A DNA stretch of 64,000 nt from Charina bottae (GCA_023362775.1 JALMGJ010000001.1:96089501-96153500), one strand, 5' to 3'. Counted from the stretch's first letter, positions 50,941-60,994 are shown. Made by a program: numbers and translations. The notes: generated from the sequence alone by a model not told the origin.

Positions 50941-51404
50941 TAACTGGGATATCCATATGATGTGCCAATATTTTGATGTGTTTCTACAAAATGCTTTGAG
51001 TTATAATCCAGAAACAGTCTGGAATGTTCCTCTCCTATACATACCAGGTACCAAAATTTGCAAGATGCTTCTCGTTGATTGCAAATTTCCTGGATCACCC
51101 AGATTGCTGTTCAGTCCCCGTGCCAATGCCAGCTCAGTTGGGTGGAAAACATTTATCTATTGCCATCTCCATTAACCACACTGTCTGGGCACTGGCTGTA
51201 ATTGGCCAATACTTCAATCACTGCTGCAAAGTACAGCCCCACCCTATCCATTCTGTGAGTCGGGATGAGCCAGGCTTATTTTGGCAGTCCACTGAGATTT
51301 TGATAGATAGCTAGATATTGTAATATTTCATAATCATAATAATCTTTACTCTGTATATAAGGTTATTTCATGCCACGGACATCCACTAGTTATAAACACT
51401 TATA

Positions 51405-51470
51405 GGCACTAGTTAATGTTTGTAAACCACCCAGAGTCTACTGTCGTGGAGATGGGCGGTGATAAATTTG
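51405..51470 (+). mobile_element. L2-type LINE 3' end fragment
   Basis: TTTGTAAACCACCCAGAGTC and GGAGATGGGCGGTGATAAAT form the typical L2-type 3' end, followed by its microsatellite tail. Confidence 0.75.
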
Positions 51471-51604
51471 AATAATAAATAAAATAAAATAAAATAAAAT
51501 AAAATAAAATAAAATAAAATAATAAAATAAAATAAAATAAAATAAAATAAAATAAAATAAAATAAAATAAAATAAAATAAAATAAAATAAAATAAAATAA
51601 AAAA
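51471..51604. repeat. (AAAAT)n microsatellite
   Basis: About 26 AAAAT units grown from the L2-type tail. The Phe/Leu/Tyr-rich frames on the minus strand are artefacts of it. Confidence 0.98.
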
Positions 51605-52830
51605 ATGCATTAAAAATTGCTGTTGAATACACCTCCTGCTAATCCCCAGCCATGAAACACTGGTCCAGTTTGAAAGATCAAATTGCTTCTAGAAATTATT
51701 CATCTTGGTTGGATCGCCAAAATTAGTGAGATCCAAAGCTGGAGAACATCTCCCTGAATGGCTTTGGCTGCATCATTAAATCAGTGGTCTCAATCCTCTA
51801 CCTGGAAATTTTTTCTAGTATCATAAAAGATGCAGGACTCAGCGACAGATGATTTTGCCATGTTCCATCATTCTGCACTGTGATTAGTCATTGGCCTTCC
51901 TTGTCCCTATAAACCTTTCCCCTTCTTCTTAGCGGGTTTGACCTGTGCCGTGAAGCCTATACAGCCATCCAGTCTCCTTTGCCTCCCCCTGCCTCCCCTC
52001 CCAAGCAAGAATTGACCGTGATTTTCCACTCCCAACTACCCTTTTGCCTAGTGCCTCAATCAGATGCCTCTGGGCTTGGATGCTACTAGTGAAACTGGAG
52101 AAGCGGTGAAGATGCCCAGTAAACCACACCATAAGCCACACACAAACAACATAAGACACAATTGGAGTAGACTAGCCCAGGATTTTGTTGTGGATGGAAT
52201 ATGAATTTAAAAAATTATCTTGAACGTGGAGATTAATTCAACTTGATTGACCTGACGGGAACTTTTCCATGTCTGGAATGTAATTAGCAAAAATACAACT
52301 CTTCTTTTTTTAAGGATGAGATAGAAAGGGAGAAGGAGTAATACGGCTACATGTACATATCATGCTTAATCTGGTGACAGATTGTTAACATATTTGGTGG
52401 GGGGGCTGCTCTGTATCATAAAATAACTGAAGAGGCTGGATTTGTACCACCAGGCTAAGGCACAAAAACATCTACAGTAACTGGTTCACACTAACCAGGT
52501 GTAGCATCAGGCAGGTGCAGGTGCTAGTTTTTTACCTGCCTTGTTTACGATGTGTGAACACAGCCTATATTTTATAAAAAGCATACAGCTGCACAGAAAT
52601 TCAAGAGAAGAAGCACAGTGGCCAGTTTTTTTTTTAATGGAATGAGGTTCTTTTTAAAAAAACCAGCAGTTTAGTTGTAATCAATGACTAATTGCCAACT
52701 CAAGGGGGGGGGGTGTCAAAGTTGTTTTCATGAAATACATTTCAGATGTTTCGGATAAACTACTGTATTGTTGCATTAAATGGCAGTGGGGGATGAGACA
52801 GAGTTCCCGGAATGAAAATTTGGGTTACGG
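51605..52830. other. Intergenic stretch, no recognised gene
   Basis: Nothing recognised. Confidence 0.4.
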
Positions 52831-52850
52831 TACTTAACTGTACTTAACTG

Positions 52851-53062
52851 CCAACCTAGCAATTCGAAAGCATGCAAATGCAAGTAGATTAATAGGTACC
52901 ACTTCGGTGGGAAGGTAACAGCATTCCGTGCACGTCATGCCAGCCACATGACCATGGAAGCGTCTTCGGACAATGCTGGCTCTTCGGCTAACAAACGGAG
53001 ATGAGCACCGGCCCCTAGAGTCGGACAAGACTGCACAAATGTGCGCAGGGAACCTTTACCTT
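52851..53062 (+). repeat. SINE-T, 5'-truncated
   Basis: Starts CCAACCTAGCAATTCGAAAG and runs to GAGTCGGACAAGACTG and the TTTACC tail. TACTTAACTG is present at 52831-52840 and 52841-52850 before it and again at 53063-53072 after it. Confidence 0.9.
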
Positions 53063-53076
53063 TACTTAACTGTATA

Positions 53077-53549
53077 CAATAAGAAGGGGAAGGGGGTCTG
53101 CCCTTTTTTAATATGAAATCACCTAAATAGCTGCTTTAAACAGCACTGAAATACCCAGTGGCCACTTATTGTGTGTGTGTCGGGGGGGGGGGATCATTAG
53201 GTTAGGCAATAATACATGTGAAAATGATCATTTTGCGTCAGCAATAATGTAGCTGCAGAAATGGGCAATGGGATTTTAGGCTGCGTGCACAGAAACATAG
53301 GGTGCTTCTTCATGAGGACTTTCTGCCAGTTCGGAGTCAGCTCAGGCTCCATGCTCCACTCTAGCTGACTTTGAGAGCTGAGTCGATTGTTTTCCTAGCT
53401 CTGCCGCAGTTTATTTGAAACCAGAACAAAGGTAGTGTTTTCTATGCAGCATTCCAAATTCATCTTCAAAAGCTTTTATTAAACACAGCAGGAATGGTTG
53501 CAAATGACTTTGATGTTTACAAACGATCATTTTTCACATAGATTTTACA
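53077..53549. other. No gene; short G-run
   Basis: Contains a GTGTGT run followed by G10 near 53.17-53.19 kb. Nothing else recognised. Confidence 0.4.
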
Positions 53550-53551
53550 TA

Positions 53552-53638
53552 GTCTGTAGCTTGAATCATGTCAACTGGATTTCTATTTTCTCAGTGGAAA
53601 CGTTTCGCTCCTTAGTTGACATGATTCAAGCTACAGAC
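53552..53638. repeat. 25-bp perfect inverted repeat with GAAACGTTTCG loop
   Basis: Arms 53552-53576 and 53614-53638 are exact inverses. The loop holds GGAAACGTTTCGCTCC. Downstream GGATGACTGAGAACCTTC follows. GAAAC boxes on both strands suggest a remnant of PLE terminal sequence, without an intact CTGANGA box. Confidence 0.6.
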
Positions 53639-53825
53639 AATTCCACCTGGATGACTGAGAACCTTCATAGACAGATTTTACATAGGTACCCATGAGAGCA
53701 CCTGGGTGAGGGGGGAAGGGTGAGGGAATCTGCTAGGTGTTTAATGAGGGCAAGGATCACGATGTATCTCCAGAGCCCATCTGTTTTAGGGCTGTCAGAT
53801 CTGTGCTGCAGAAATCTAGGCAACA

Positions 53826-53880
53826 CTAGGGAGCAGCAAAGAGGTACTGAAAACTAACTCTTCGCTGCCATCCAGTGCTT
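53826..53880. repeat. Short palindromic repeat (GCAGCAAAGAG type)
   Basis: GGGAGCAGCAAAGAGG and CTCTTCGCTGCCATCCAG in inverted arrangement, a fourth copy of the type at 3291. Confidence 0.5.
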
Positions 53881-54439
53881 CCAATCATCATCATCATCGC
53901 AGTGCTCTATCAGGTTTGTTCTGGATGATGCACAATGAACGTGTGCGTTCCCAGATATATACCACAGACATTTAGTCTCCCACTTTTTTGAGAGGCAGGC
54001 GTTTGGAGGCTGCTGCCAGACACACACTATAAATCCACAACACATACAGTATCTTCTAAATCGGCACACATCATCTCCAGTCCCCCACCCCTCTGTATAC
54101 ACATTGTGGCTATTCAGCACTCAAGCCCTTCCGCTAACAGACAGAAAGAGGAAAACACCTTTTGGCTCCGGCATGTATCTTCCTGACACTTGGACATCCT
54201 GTTTGGCCTCCTCAAAACTGTGACTAGTTGATATGCACAAAAGACAAAAAAACACTCACAGTGTTCTGCTGCACACCCTGCCTGTCCCTCATTTTTCTGC
54301 ACAGGCATTTCTGGACAGCATTTGGCAAAAACACACAGGAGCTGTGATCTTTGAATATTTATTTTAAAGGTGACCATTTATTCAGGAAACATTTTCATCA
54401 CTTAAATAGAAGTCATTTCTCTCCAGTCCAGGAAATATG

Positions 54440-54535
54440 CACATATTGCACATAAAAGGGGGGAGGAGCTTTGATCATGTGGCCACAGCTGCCATCTTGA
54501 CTTTTTTGACCCTTTGCTGTGGATGTCTGTGCTCC
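54440..54535. mobile_element. Fold-back MITE, family 3 (half copy)
   Basis: GGAGCTTTGATCATGTGGCC and GCCATCTTGACTTTTTTGAC match one arm and the centre of the MITE at 31935. Confidence 0.65.
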
Positions 54536-54567
54536 AGTCTCATACCCAAATCTGATTGGTTTTGTAT

Positions 54568-54668
54568 CATCTAGCCCTCAGACCCCTGATTGGCCAGTTC
54601 AAGAACAAAGAAGAAATATTACCATATTTCTTCTTGAACTGGCCAATCAGGGGTCTGAGGGCTAGATG
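54568..54668. repeat. 38-bp perfect inverted repeat
   Basis: Arms 54568-54605 and 54631-54668 are exact inverses (CATCTAGCCCTCAGACCCCT at the left start). The spacer adds a further short pairing AAGAAAT/ATTTCTT. Not part of any family recognised here. Confidence 0.85.
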
Positions 54669-55564
54669 AGGAGTAGTAGTAGTAATGGAGAAGCAAGAAG
54701 CTTAATTTTTTAAAAGGAAAAATACTTAAATTTAAGAATATTTAAAAGAAGACTATTTATTGGGAAATGTTCCTGTCTTTTCACTGAAAAAGCACTACTT
54801 TTAACCTGAAATGTGAAATGAGAGGTGATTCTCTTTTGACCTAATTTATAATGGTATAAACTGAAGTCTGAATGACACTTTATGCTAAGCTAGGCAAAAT
54901 ATGAATAATTTTCCCTCACTTCAGTTACTGCACATGAAACAGATGTGTGCCATTGCTTGGGGGACAGTGCGAGTTACAAAATAGAGGATGGATGGATGGA
55001 TGGATGGATGGATGGATGGATGGATGGATGGATGGATGGAACTGGCTGATGTACAGTATCTGTTAATAAAAGTGTCACAAGAGGGAAGACTAACCTATTA
55101 CCCTGAAGTGCTCTTTTTTTTTGAGCCAAGAGAGAACTTTTTGGCATGAGGGAAGGATGGTAAGAGGGCAGGTCTATTGAGCAGCATCTCTGACATTTAT
55201 AGCAACTTTGCTCAGTTAAATAAATGGAATCCTTTCAGTTATTCTCCCTTAAGCCATAGATGTCTAATACAAACCACAATTGTGTGTCATGACTTCATTG
55301 TGCAAATGACACAGGTTATGTCATTTGCTCCCCTCACCCCACAAATTATATCATTGTTGCTATAATATCATGATGCATGTGACATTACTTACTCCCCCTC
55401 GACCCCCACCCACCCAAGGATGAGCCATGCTTTGAGCTCATTTAGAGTGAAATTAAGCATTACTGGAAAAAGAGATTCACTTTAGATCTCTCCCTTCTAC
55501 CCTTCTCCTTGGGCCTGCATGATTTTATTGCATTGGGCTTTGCCAAGCTTTCTCTGCCAAAAGC

Positions 55565-55565
<1 letters not shown>
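54669..55565. other. No gene; contains (ATGG)n
   Basis: An (ATGG)n microsatellite of about 13 units lies at 54988-55040. Nothing else recognised. Confidence 0.6.

Positions 55566-55596
<31 letters not shown>
55566..55596. repeat. (GTCT)n microsatellite
   Basis: Seven GTCT units. Confidence 0.95.
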
Positions 55597-55597
<1 letters not shown>

Positions 55598-55860
55598 AAA
55601 ATTTGTGTACCACTGTATTCACACATCTCCCAGCAGTTAGTAATATGAACATAAAACAAAAATAAAACAAGAGAGTAAATAACATCAACCCAATCCCTAA
55701 ACCATTTCCCTATTCCCTCAAATCTCTCTGAAAAACTCAGTTGAGGAGTGTTGTAGGAACAGAGCCATCAAACTGGGGAGGGTCATTCAGGCCGCTGCGT
55801 CCAAATAGACAGTTCATTGCATTCTCTACTTCTGGTCTACTGCAGCCTTGAGTCAGCTGC
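55597..55860 (-). mobile_element. Possible L2-type 3' region, strongly decayed
   Basis: The series ACACATCTCCCAGCAG, AATATGAACATAAAACAAAA and AAAACTCAGTTGAGGAGTG follows the order of the reverse L2-type 3' UTR, but identity is low. Confidence 0.35.
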
Positions 55861-56536
55861 CTTCCAAGTGTGTTTGACCTCAACTTCCATTATTCCCAGT
55901 GGCCATTCTTCATGCATTTCCCAGTTGTGCAAAGGAGTAAGAAAGGAATGGATTTAATCTCCCTCAAACATTTTTTTAAAATGTCTGACTTATCCTGGCC
56001 CCTGAGAGGAAGAAATTGTCCTAGTTTCAAAACATTGTTTTACTCCTTGGAATCTCTGTGCATAGCAAATATCAGGTTTTGAGGCAGCCTAATGATCTGG
56101 ATCCCTTATGAGTGAGTGAATCATCAATCAATCTCTCAAGTGTCTTTTTCCCTGACACAAGACTTCGATATATATTTAAATTGGCATGCGGCTCAGGGTA
56201 TTCCTATTGATAATTCATAAAAGCCTATGAAACATCTATTGAGAAACATTGAGAAAGCAATTAAATAAATGCTTAATTAGGAGTTAGTTCTACTTTCCAC
56301 ACAATAAAGGAAAGTAGAAGAAAATAACTACTTTTCAGAACCATGGGCACATTTGAAAGTTGTGTCCTTCAAAGATTGTTTGTCCTGATCAACTTATAGT
56401 AAGTCCTCAAAAATCCTCACTAACTTCTTCTAAGAGCAGAAAGATATACAGAGTAAAAGAAGGATAAATACCAAATTACAAGGTCCTTAAGATAGATGGC
56501 AGCACCCAACACATTAAAAACCTAGGCAAAGTTATT
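55861..56536. other. Intergenic stretch, no recognised gene
   Basis: Nothing recognised. Confidence 0.4.
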
Positions 56537-56599
56537 CCTTGGACCAGAGCTTTCCAAACTGTGTGTCGCGACACATTTCTGTGTCACGGCGAGGGCCCA

Positions 56600-57285
56600 A
56601 GTGTGTCTCAGGGGAACCCGGAAGAGGAGGCCATGAACCATGTGCAGCCCCGCCCATCCCTTGCCGCGCCGACAGGTCCCTGCTCAACCCAGCTCTTCAG
56701 CTCTCCCCGCAAAAGCCAGGTAAGTTACCAGCCCGGTGGAGCTGCAACTGGTGGGGAGGGTACAGGGACGTCACTAGGCCGCTGCGTTGGGGGGGTGGGG
56801 GAGTTCGGCCCCAGGCAGAAGAGACTCGCCGCGTTCCTGGTGCTGCTACAGGTGGGCGCGGGGGCTGGGAGGGCTCCTCTGCCGTCGTCGGTTGGCTGCC
56901 CCCTCGTCGGTCCAGTCCCCTCCTTTCCCACTCGTTGAGCGTAGAAAGTGGGGGGGGTGGGGGGAGCGTAGCTGGCGTCGTCGGGGCAACGGGCAGGACG
57001 TGGGCGGATCCCGCCCTCCTACGGTGGCTGGTGTGGTAGGGACCTCGCGCGCCTCTTTCACGGGGCCGCGAAGACGGCTCGAAGGTCTGGGCTCAGCTCT
57101 CGTGTTTGCTGGGAGCGACGAGCGTCTCCTTGGACTTGGTGGTGGCCGTAAAAAAGCGGGTTTGCAGCTATCTTGGGTGGCCATTTTTCCTGGCATAATT
57201 CAGACGCGGAGGGAGAGAGGCAGATGTGGAGGGAGAGTGGAAAGCGTGGGGGACAGAAGTGGTTATCCCCAGTTCACATGGCCGT
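56600..57285 (+). other. GC-rich, CpG-dense segment inside hAT element
   Basis: Dense in CpG with GC boxes (CCCCGCCC, GTGGGCGG), a CRE-like GGACGTCAC, and a strong splice-donor consensus CCAGGTAAGT at 56716-56725. The text resembles a CpG-island promoter with a first exon. Other family-2 copies do not show it. I recognise no encoded protein. A 125-codon frame (56561-56938) spans the donor and is probably incidental. Confidence 0.6.
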
Positions 57286-57290
57286 GTATA

Positions 57291-57425
57291 CAGTATAGCC
57301 TCAACCTCAGCACCTTTAAGATGTGTGGACTTTGACTCCCAGAATTCCCCAGCCAACATGATGCCTGGGGAATTCTGGGAGTTGAACTCCATACATCTTG
57401 AAGTTGCTGTGGTTGAGAAACACTG
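57291..57425. mobile_element. Fold-back hAT-like MITE, family 1, inside the hAT segment
   Basis: GACTCCCAGAATTCCCC and GGGGAATTCTGGGAGTTG palindrome, right end GGTTGAGAAACACTG, left end degenerate. No matching target duplication, so the left end has probably been altered. Confidence 0.8.
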
Positions 57426-57469
57426 TTCTAAGCGATCTCATGGTAGTGTTTATAGCATTCCACTGCCGA

Positions 57470-57527
57470 GGTGTCAGGTAGATTGAAGTGATAAGGGTGA
57501 TTGCCCCAAAGGCACTCTTTGGGCAGA
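57470..57527 (-). repeat. Fragment of a Sauria-type SINE
   Basis: TCAGGTAGATTGAAGTGATA and GGTGATTGCCCCAAAGG match the degenerate SINE at 20.54-20.60 kb. Confidence 0.5.
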
Positions 57528-60362
57528 TTATTTATTTTATTTATTTATTTATCCAATTTATTCCCCGCCCATCTCCCACACAAGGGACTCTGGGCGGGTT
57601 ACAACAATCAAAGTTAAAAACGATACAATAAAAGTCTAAAAAATACAATATAAATAGATAAAATACAAGATGGGGGACGTAGGGAACGTAGCGTAGATAG
57701 TGTTGCTACGGGGCTAGCCAACCCCAGGAGGCACTACCGCCTCTGTTGTCCCAGGCCAGGTGGCAGAGCCAGGTCTTAAGGGCCTTCCGAAAGGTCAGGA
57801 GGGAGGGGGCCAGTCTCACCTCCGGGGGCAAGATATTCCATAGGGCGGGCGCTATCGCAGAGAAGGCACGCCTCCTGGACCCCGCTAGATGGAATTCTCT
57901 TGTTGAGGGGGTCCGAAGCATGCCCTCTCTGCCTGCACGGGTGGGGCGGGCCGACGTTATCAGGACGAGACGGTCCCTCAGGTACCCTGGTCCTATGCCA
58001 TGTAGGGCTTTAAAGGTGATCACCAACACCTTGAATTGGACCCGGAAGCAAACTGGCACCCAATGCAGCTCGCGAAGCAGAGGTGTTACATGGGCCGATC
58101 TCCTGGCCCCCATAACTGCTCGCGCCGCCGCATTCTGCACCAGCTGAAGCTTCCGGATACTCTTCAAGGGAAGCCCCATATAGAGCGCATTACAATAGTC
58201 TATACGGGAGATGACAAGGGCGTGAGTGACAGTTCGGAGGGCCTCCTGATCCAGGAAAGGGCGTAACTGGCGCACAACTCGGAGCTGTGCAAAGGCCCTC
58301 CTGGCCACGACTGCCACCTGCTCTTCGAGCAGGAGTCGCGAGTCCAGGAGGACCCCCAGATTCCGCACTGGATCCGAGTGGGGTAGTGCAACTCCACCCA
58401 GAACCAAGGATGACAACTTCCCGGATCCAGGGGGGCCGTCAATCCACAGCCACTCCGTCTTACCAGGGTTCAGTTGAAGCCCGTTGTTCCCCATCCAGAC
58501 CCCCACAGCCTCCAGGCACTGAGATAAGGCATTGACTGCATCACTTACTTCACCCGGGATGGAGATGTATAACTGGGTATCATCGGCATATTGGTGATAC
58601 CTCATCCCATGGTGATGGATGATCTCGCCCAGCGGCTTGATGTAGATGTTGAATAGGAGAGGAGAGAGAACCGACCCCTGGGGAACCCCACAAGTCAGGG
58701 GTCTCGGGTCAGCTCTCTCCTCCCCTATCAACACCGACTGGGAACGGCCCTGGAGGAAGGAGGCGAACCAGCACAAAACCACGCTGCCCGCCCCCAGCTC
58801 CTCGAGCCGTCCCAAAAGTATACTGTGGTCGACGGTATCGAAAGCCACTGAGAGATCTAAGAGAGCAAGGATGGACGCACTCCCTCCATCCCGCTCTCGC
58901 CAGAGATCATCCATAAGTGCGACCAATGCGGTCTCTGTCCCATATCCCGGCCTGAAACCTGACTGAAAGGGGTCCAGATAATCCGTTTCCTCCAGAATCC
59001 TCTGGAGTTGCAACGCCACCACCTTCTCAACCACCTTTCCCAAAAAGGGAAGGTGGGAGACTGGGTGAAAATTGCCCAGGATGGTAGGGTCCAGGGATGG
59101 TTTCTTGAGGAGGGGGTGCACCAGCGCCTCCTTAAAGGCAGCCGGGAACACCCCCTCACTCAAGGACGAATTTATAATCGCCTGGACCCAGCCACATGTC
59201 ACCTCACTAGCTGATTTTACCATCCAGGAGGGACATGGGTCAAGTTGGCATGTGGTGGCGTTTACAGTCCGGAGGATCCTGTCTACTTCATCAGGCCCAA
59301 CAGGATCAAACTGCTCCCAGATAACATGGCAAGTACGGGCCTCTGGCATCTCCCCAGATCTTATCCCACGCTTGGAGTCCAACTTAGAATGAATCTGAGC
59401 GATTTTGTCCTGCAGATGCTCAGAAAACTCTTCCGATCGGCCCTGTAAATGGGTCTCCCCTTGCTCCTGACCCAAAAGCGATCTTGTAATCTTAAACAGG
59501 GCCGTCGGGCGGCATTCTGCGGACGCAATAAGAGCGGAGAAATATTCACGTTTCGCTGCTCTTACCGCCACAAGGTAGGCCTTAACTGCGGCTCTAGATT
59601 GTGTTCGGTCAGATTCAGTCTTCGTCTTTCTCCAGCGGCGCTCTAGACGTCTCTTAACCCTCTTCAAAGCCCTCAACTCATCCGTAAACCACGGCGAGTG
59701 ACGGGCCGAACAGGGCCGGAGAGGTCGCACAGGCGCGATCTTGTCCAGAGCTCTGGCCGCTTCCCTATTCCAGGCTGCGGCCAGGACCTCCACTGGACCG
59801 TGAAGCAAGTCCTCGGGAATAACCCCCAGCTCCTTCTGAAACCTCACTGGGTCCATCAGTCGCCGAGGGCGGACCAATCGAGTAGGTCCCGCCTCCCTGC
59901 AGAGTGGGGCAGCAGAGGAGAGTCTCAGGGTCACCAGGGCGTGGTCTGACCATGACAAAGGGGAAAGATGTAACTCTCCCCTCAGATCACATTGCCACTG
60001 CTCGGACAAGAAAACTAAGTCCGGGGTGAGACCACTGTCACGAGTCGGGTCACGAATAATCTGAGACAGGCCCATAGCTGCCATGGTAGCCATGAACTCC
60101 CGGGCCGCCTCCGAGGACCGCCCCAGGGACGGCAGATTGAAGTCCCCCAGAACCATAAGTCTGGGGAACTCCACCGCCAACCCTGAGACAGCCTCGAGCA
60201 GCTCAGGGAGGGAGGTCGCTACGCAGCAGGGAGGCTGGTACAGCAGCAACACTCCCAACTGTTCTCGTGAACCCAACTTGAAAAACAGGGTCTCACACCC
60301 GGTCACTTGTGGAGCAGCGCCCCTGAAGGCCACAAGGGACTCTCGGATGACAATTAACAGAT
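57528..60362 (-). mobile_element. L2-type LINE, 5'-truncated
   Basis: On the minus strand the ORF is followed by a short 3' UTR, GTAACCCGCCCAGAGTCC, GAGATGGGCGGGGAATAA and an AAATAAATAAA tail. A second copy lies at 63.77-64.00 kb and end fragments at 18.8, 20.2 and 51.4 kb. The 5' boundary near 60362 is uncertain and no target duplication is clear, which is common for L2/CR1-type elements. Confidence 0.85.
57706..60333 (-). CDS. L2-type ORF2: endonuclease (partial) and reverse transcriptase
   Basis: An 875-codon uninterrupted frame. It has the later part of an APE-like endonuclease with VLGDFNLPSLG (about residues 61-71) and SDHALVTL (129-136). Reverse transcriptase follows with LLDLSVAFDTVDH (491-503), CGVPQGSVLSPLLFNIY (548-564) and HQYADDTQLYIS (580-591). 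It ends with a C-terminal stretch LHWVPVCFRVQFKV and PALWNILPPEVRLAPSLLTF. The DLSxAFDTVDH and YHQYADDTQLY patterns are typical of the L2/CR1 superclade, closer to L2. The endonuclease start is missing, so the copy is not autonomous and the Met at 60333 is incidental. It lies inside the 4.4-kb hAT segment. Confidence 0.9.
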   Translation of the reverse strand: MAFRGAAPQVTGCETLFFKLGSREQLGVLLLYQPPCCVATSLPELLEAVSGLAVEFPRLMVLGDFNLPSLGRSSEAAREFMATMAAMGLSQIIRDPTRDSGLTPDLVFLSEQWQCDLRGELHLSPLSWSDHALVTLRLSSAAPLCREAGPTRLVRPRRLMDPVRFQKELGVIPEDLLHGPVEVLAAAWNREAARALDKIAPVRPLRPCSARHSPWFTDELRALKRVKRRLERRWRKTKTESDRTQSRAAVKAYLVAVRAAKREYFSALIASAECRPTALFKITRSLLGQEQGETHLQGRSEEFSEHLQDKIAQIHSKLDSKRGIRSGEMPEARTCHVIWEQFDPVGPDEVDRILRTVNATTCQLDPCPSWMVKSASEVTCGWVQAIINSSLSEGVFPAAFKEALVHPLLKKPSLDPTILGNFHPVSHLPFLGKVVEKVVALQLQRILEETDYLDPFQSGFRPGYGTETALVALMDDLWRERDGGSASILALLDLSVAFDTVDHSILLGRLEELGAGSVVLCWFASFLQGRSQSVLIGEERADPRPLTCGVPQGSVLSPLLFNIYIKPLGEIIHHHGMRYHQYADDTQLYISIPGEVSDAVNALSQCLEAVGVWMGNNGLQLNPGKTEWLWIDGPPGSGKLSSLVLGGVALPHSDPVRNLGVLLDSRLLLEEQVAVVARRAFAQLRVVRQLRPFLDQEALRTVTHALVISRIDYCNALYMGLPLKSIRKLQLVQNAAARAVMGARRSAHVTPLLRELHWVPVCFRVQFKVLVITFKALHGIGPGYLRDRLVLITSARPTRAGREGMLRTPSTREFHLAGSRRRAFSAIAPALWNILPPEVRLAPSLLTFRKALKTWLCHLAWDNRGGSASWGWLAP

Positions 60363-60502
60363 AACAGATTAGAATATGGGTTCCCTGATCCTATCCACCC
60401 TCCTTAGCCACAACTCCTTACTAGCTCCACAATGTGCAGATGAAACACCTTTCTTAGTGCTTGGTCCCTGCACCCCCCACCCCCAGTTTTCCCATCATCT
60501 GG

Positions 60503-60637
60503 CAGTGTTTCTCAACCTAGGCGACTTCAGGAGTTGTGGACTTCAAATCCCAGAATTCCCCAGCCAGCCTTGCTGGGTAGGGAATTCTGGGAGTTGAAGT
60601 CCTCATATCTGAAAGGGGCCAAGACTGAAAAACACTG
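60503..60637. mobile_element. Fold-back hAT-like MITE, family 1, inside the hAT segment
   Basis: Ends CAGTGTTTCTCAACC and GACTGAAAAACACTG around the palindromic CCCAGAATTCCCCAGCC core. Flanks TCATCTGG and CTCATGGT are only loosely similar. Confidence 0.83.
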
Positions 60638-60739
60638 CTCATGGTCTTGGGTCCATGACCTCCCCATCAAGCACACCTGGAGGGCATTTTTGTATTTTAT
60701 CTACGATTACATACAACACAATACATACAGTACAAGACT

Positions 60740-60905
60740 GGGGGGGCGGGGGGCGGGATTTGGAGCTGGCAGCCAATCACGTGGGGTGGGGTTTGGAACC
60801 GGGAGCCAATCACGTGGGCTGGGGGGCGGGGTTTTGAGCCGGCAGCCAATCACGTGGGGCGGGGGTGGGGTTTTGAGCTGGCAGCCAATCACGTGGGGCG
60901 GGGGG
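60740..60905 (+). promoter_or_regulatory. Tandem CCAAT / CACGTG / GC-box array
   Basis: CCAATCACGTG occurs four times, at 60773, 60806, 60846 and 60885, spaced 33, 40 and 39 bases, each followed by GGGGCGGGG- or GGGGTGGGG-like sequence. CCAAT is the NF-Y site, CACGTG the E-box bound by USF/MYC-type factors and GGGGCGGGG an SP/KLF site. Whether it acts as a promoter is unknown. Confidence 0.7.
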
Positions 60906-60994
60906 CAGGCACTCCTCATTACTGTGTCACGAAATTATGCATGGCTAAAAGGCGTGTCACCAACATGAAAAGTTTGGAAAGCCCTGCCTTGGAC

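Larger units (their letters stand above)
56545..60986. mobile_element. 4.4-kb hAT-bounded segment, family 2 ends
   Basis: The left end CAGAGCTTTCCAAACTGTG with TGTGTCGCGACACA and the right end GTGTGTCACCAACATG ... AGTTTGGAAAGCCCTG match the two ends of family 2. Exact 8-bp duplications CCTTGGAC lie at 56537-56544 and 60987-60994. The pair therefore reads as one insertion, later enlarged by an L2-type LINE and two family-1 MITEs. Removing those leaves roughly 1.3 kb, including GC-rich promoter-like DNA and a CCAAT/CACGTG array. No transposase is present. Confidence 0.85.

Noticed and set aside
51413..51632. Phe/Leu/Tyr-rich transmembrane-like frames
   Set aside because: Artefact of the AAAAT microsatellite.
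56716..56725. Host gene first exon ending at CAGGTAAGT
   Set aside because: The splice donor is good, but no downstream acceptor or coding exon is visible and the sequence lies within a transposon. Reported only as a possible captured promoter.
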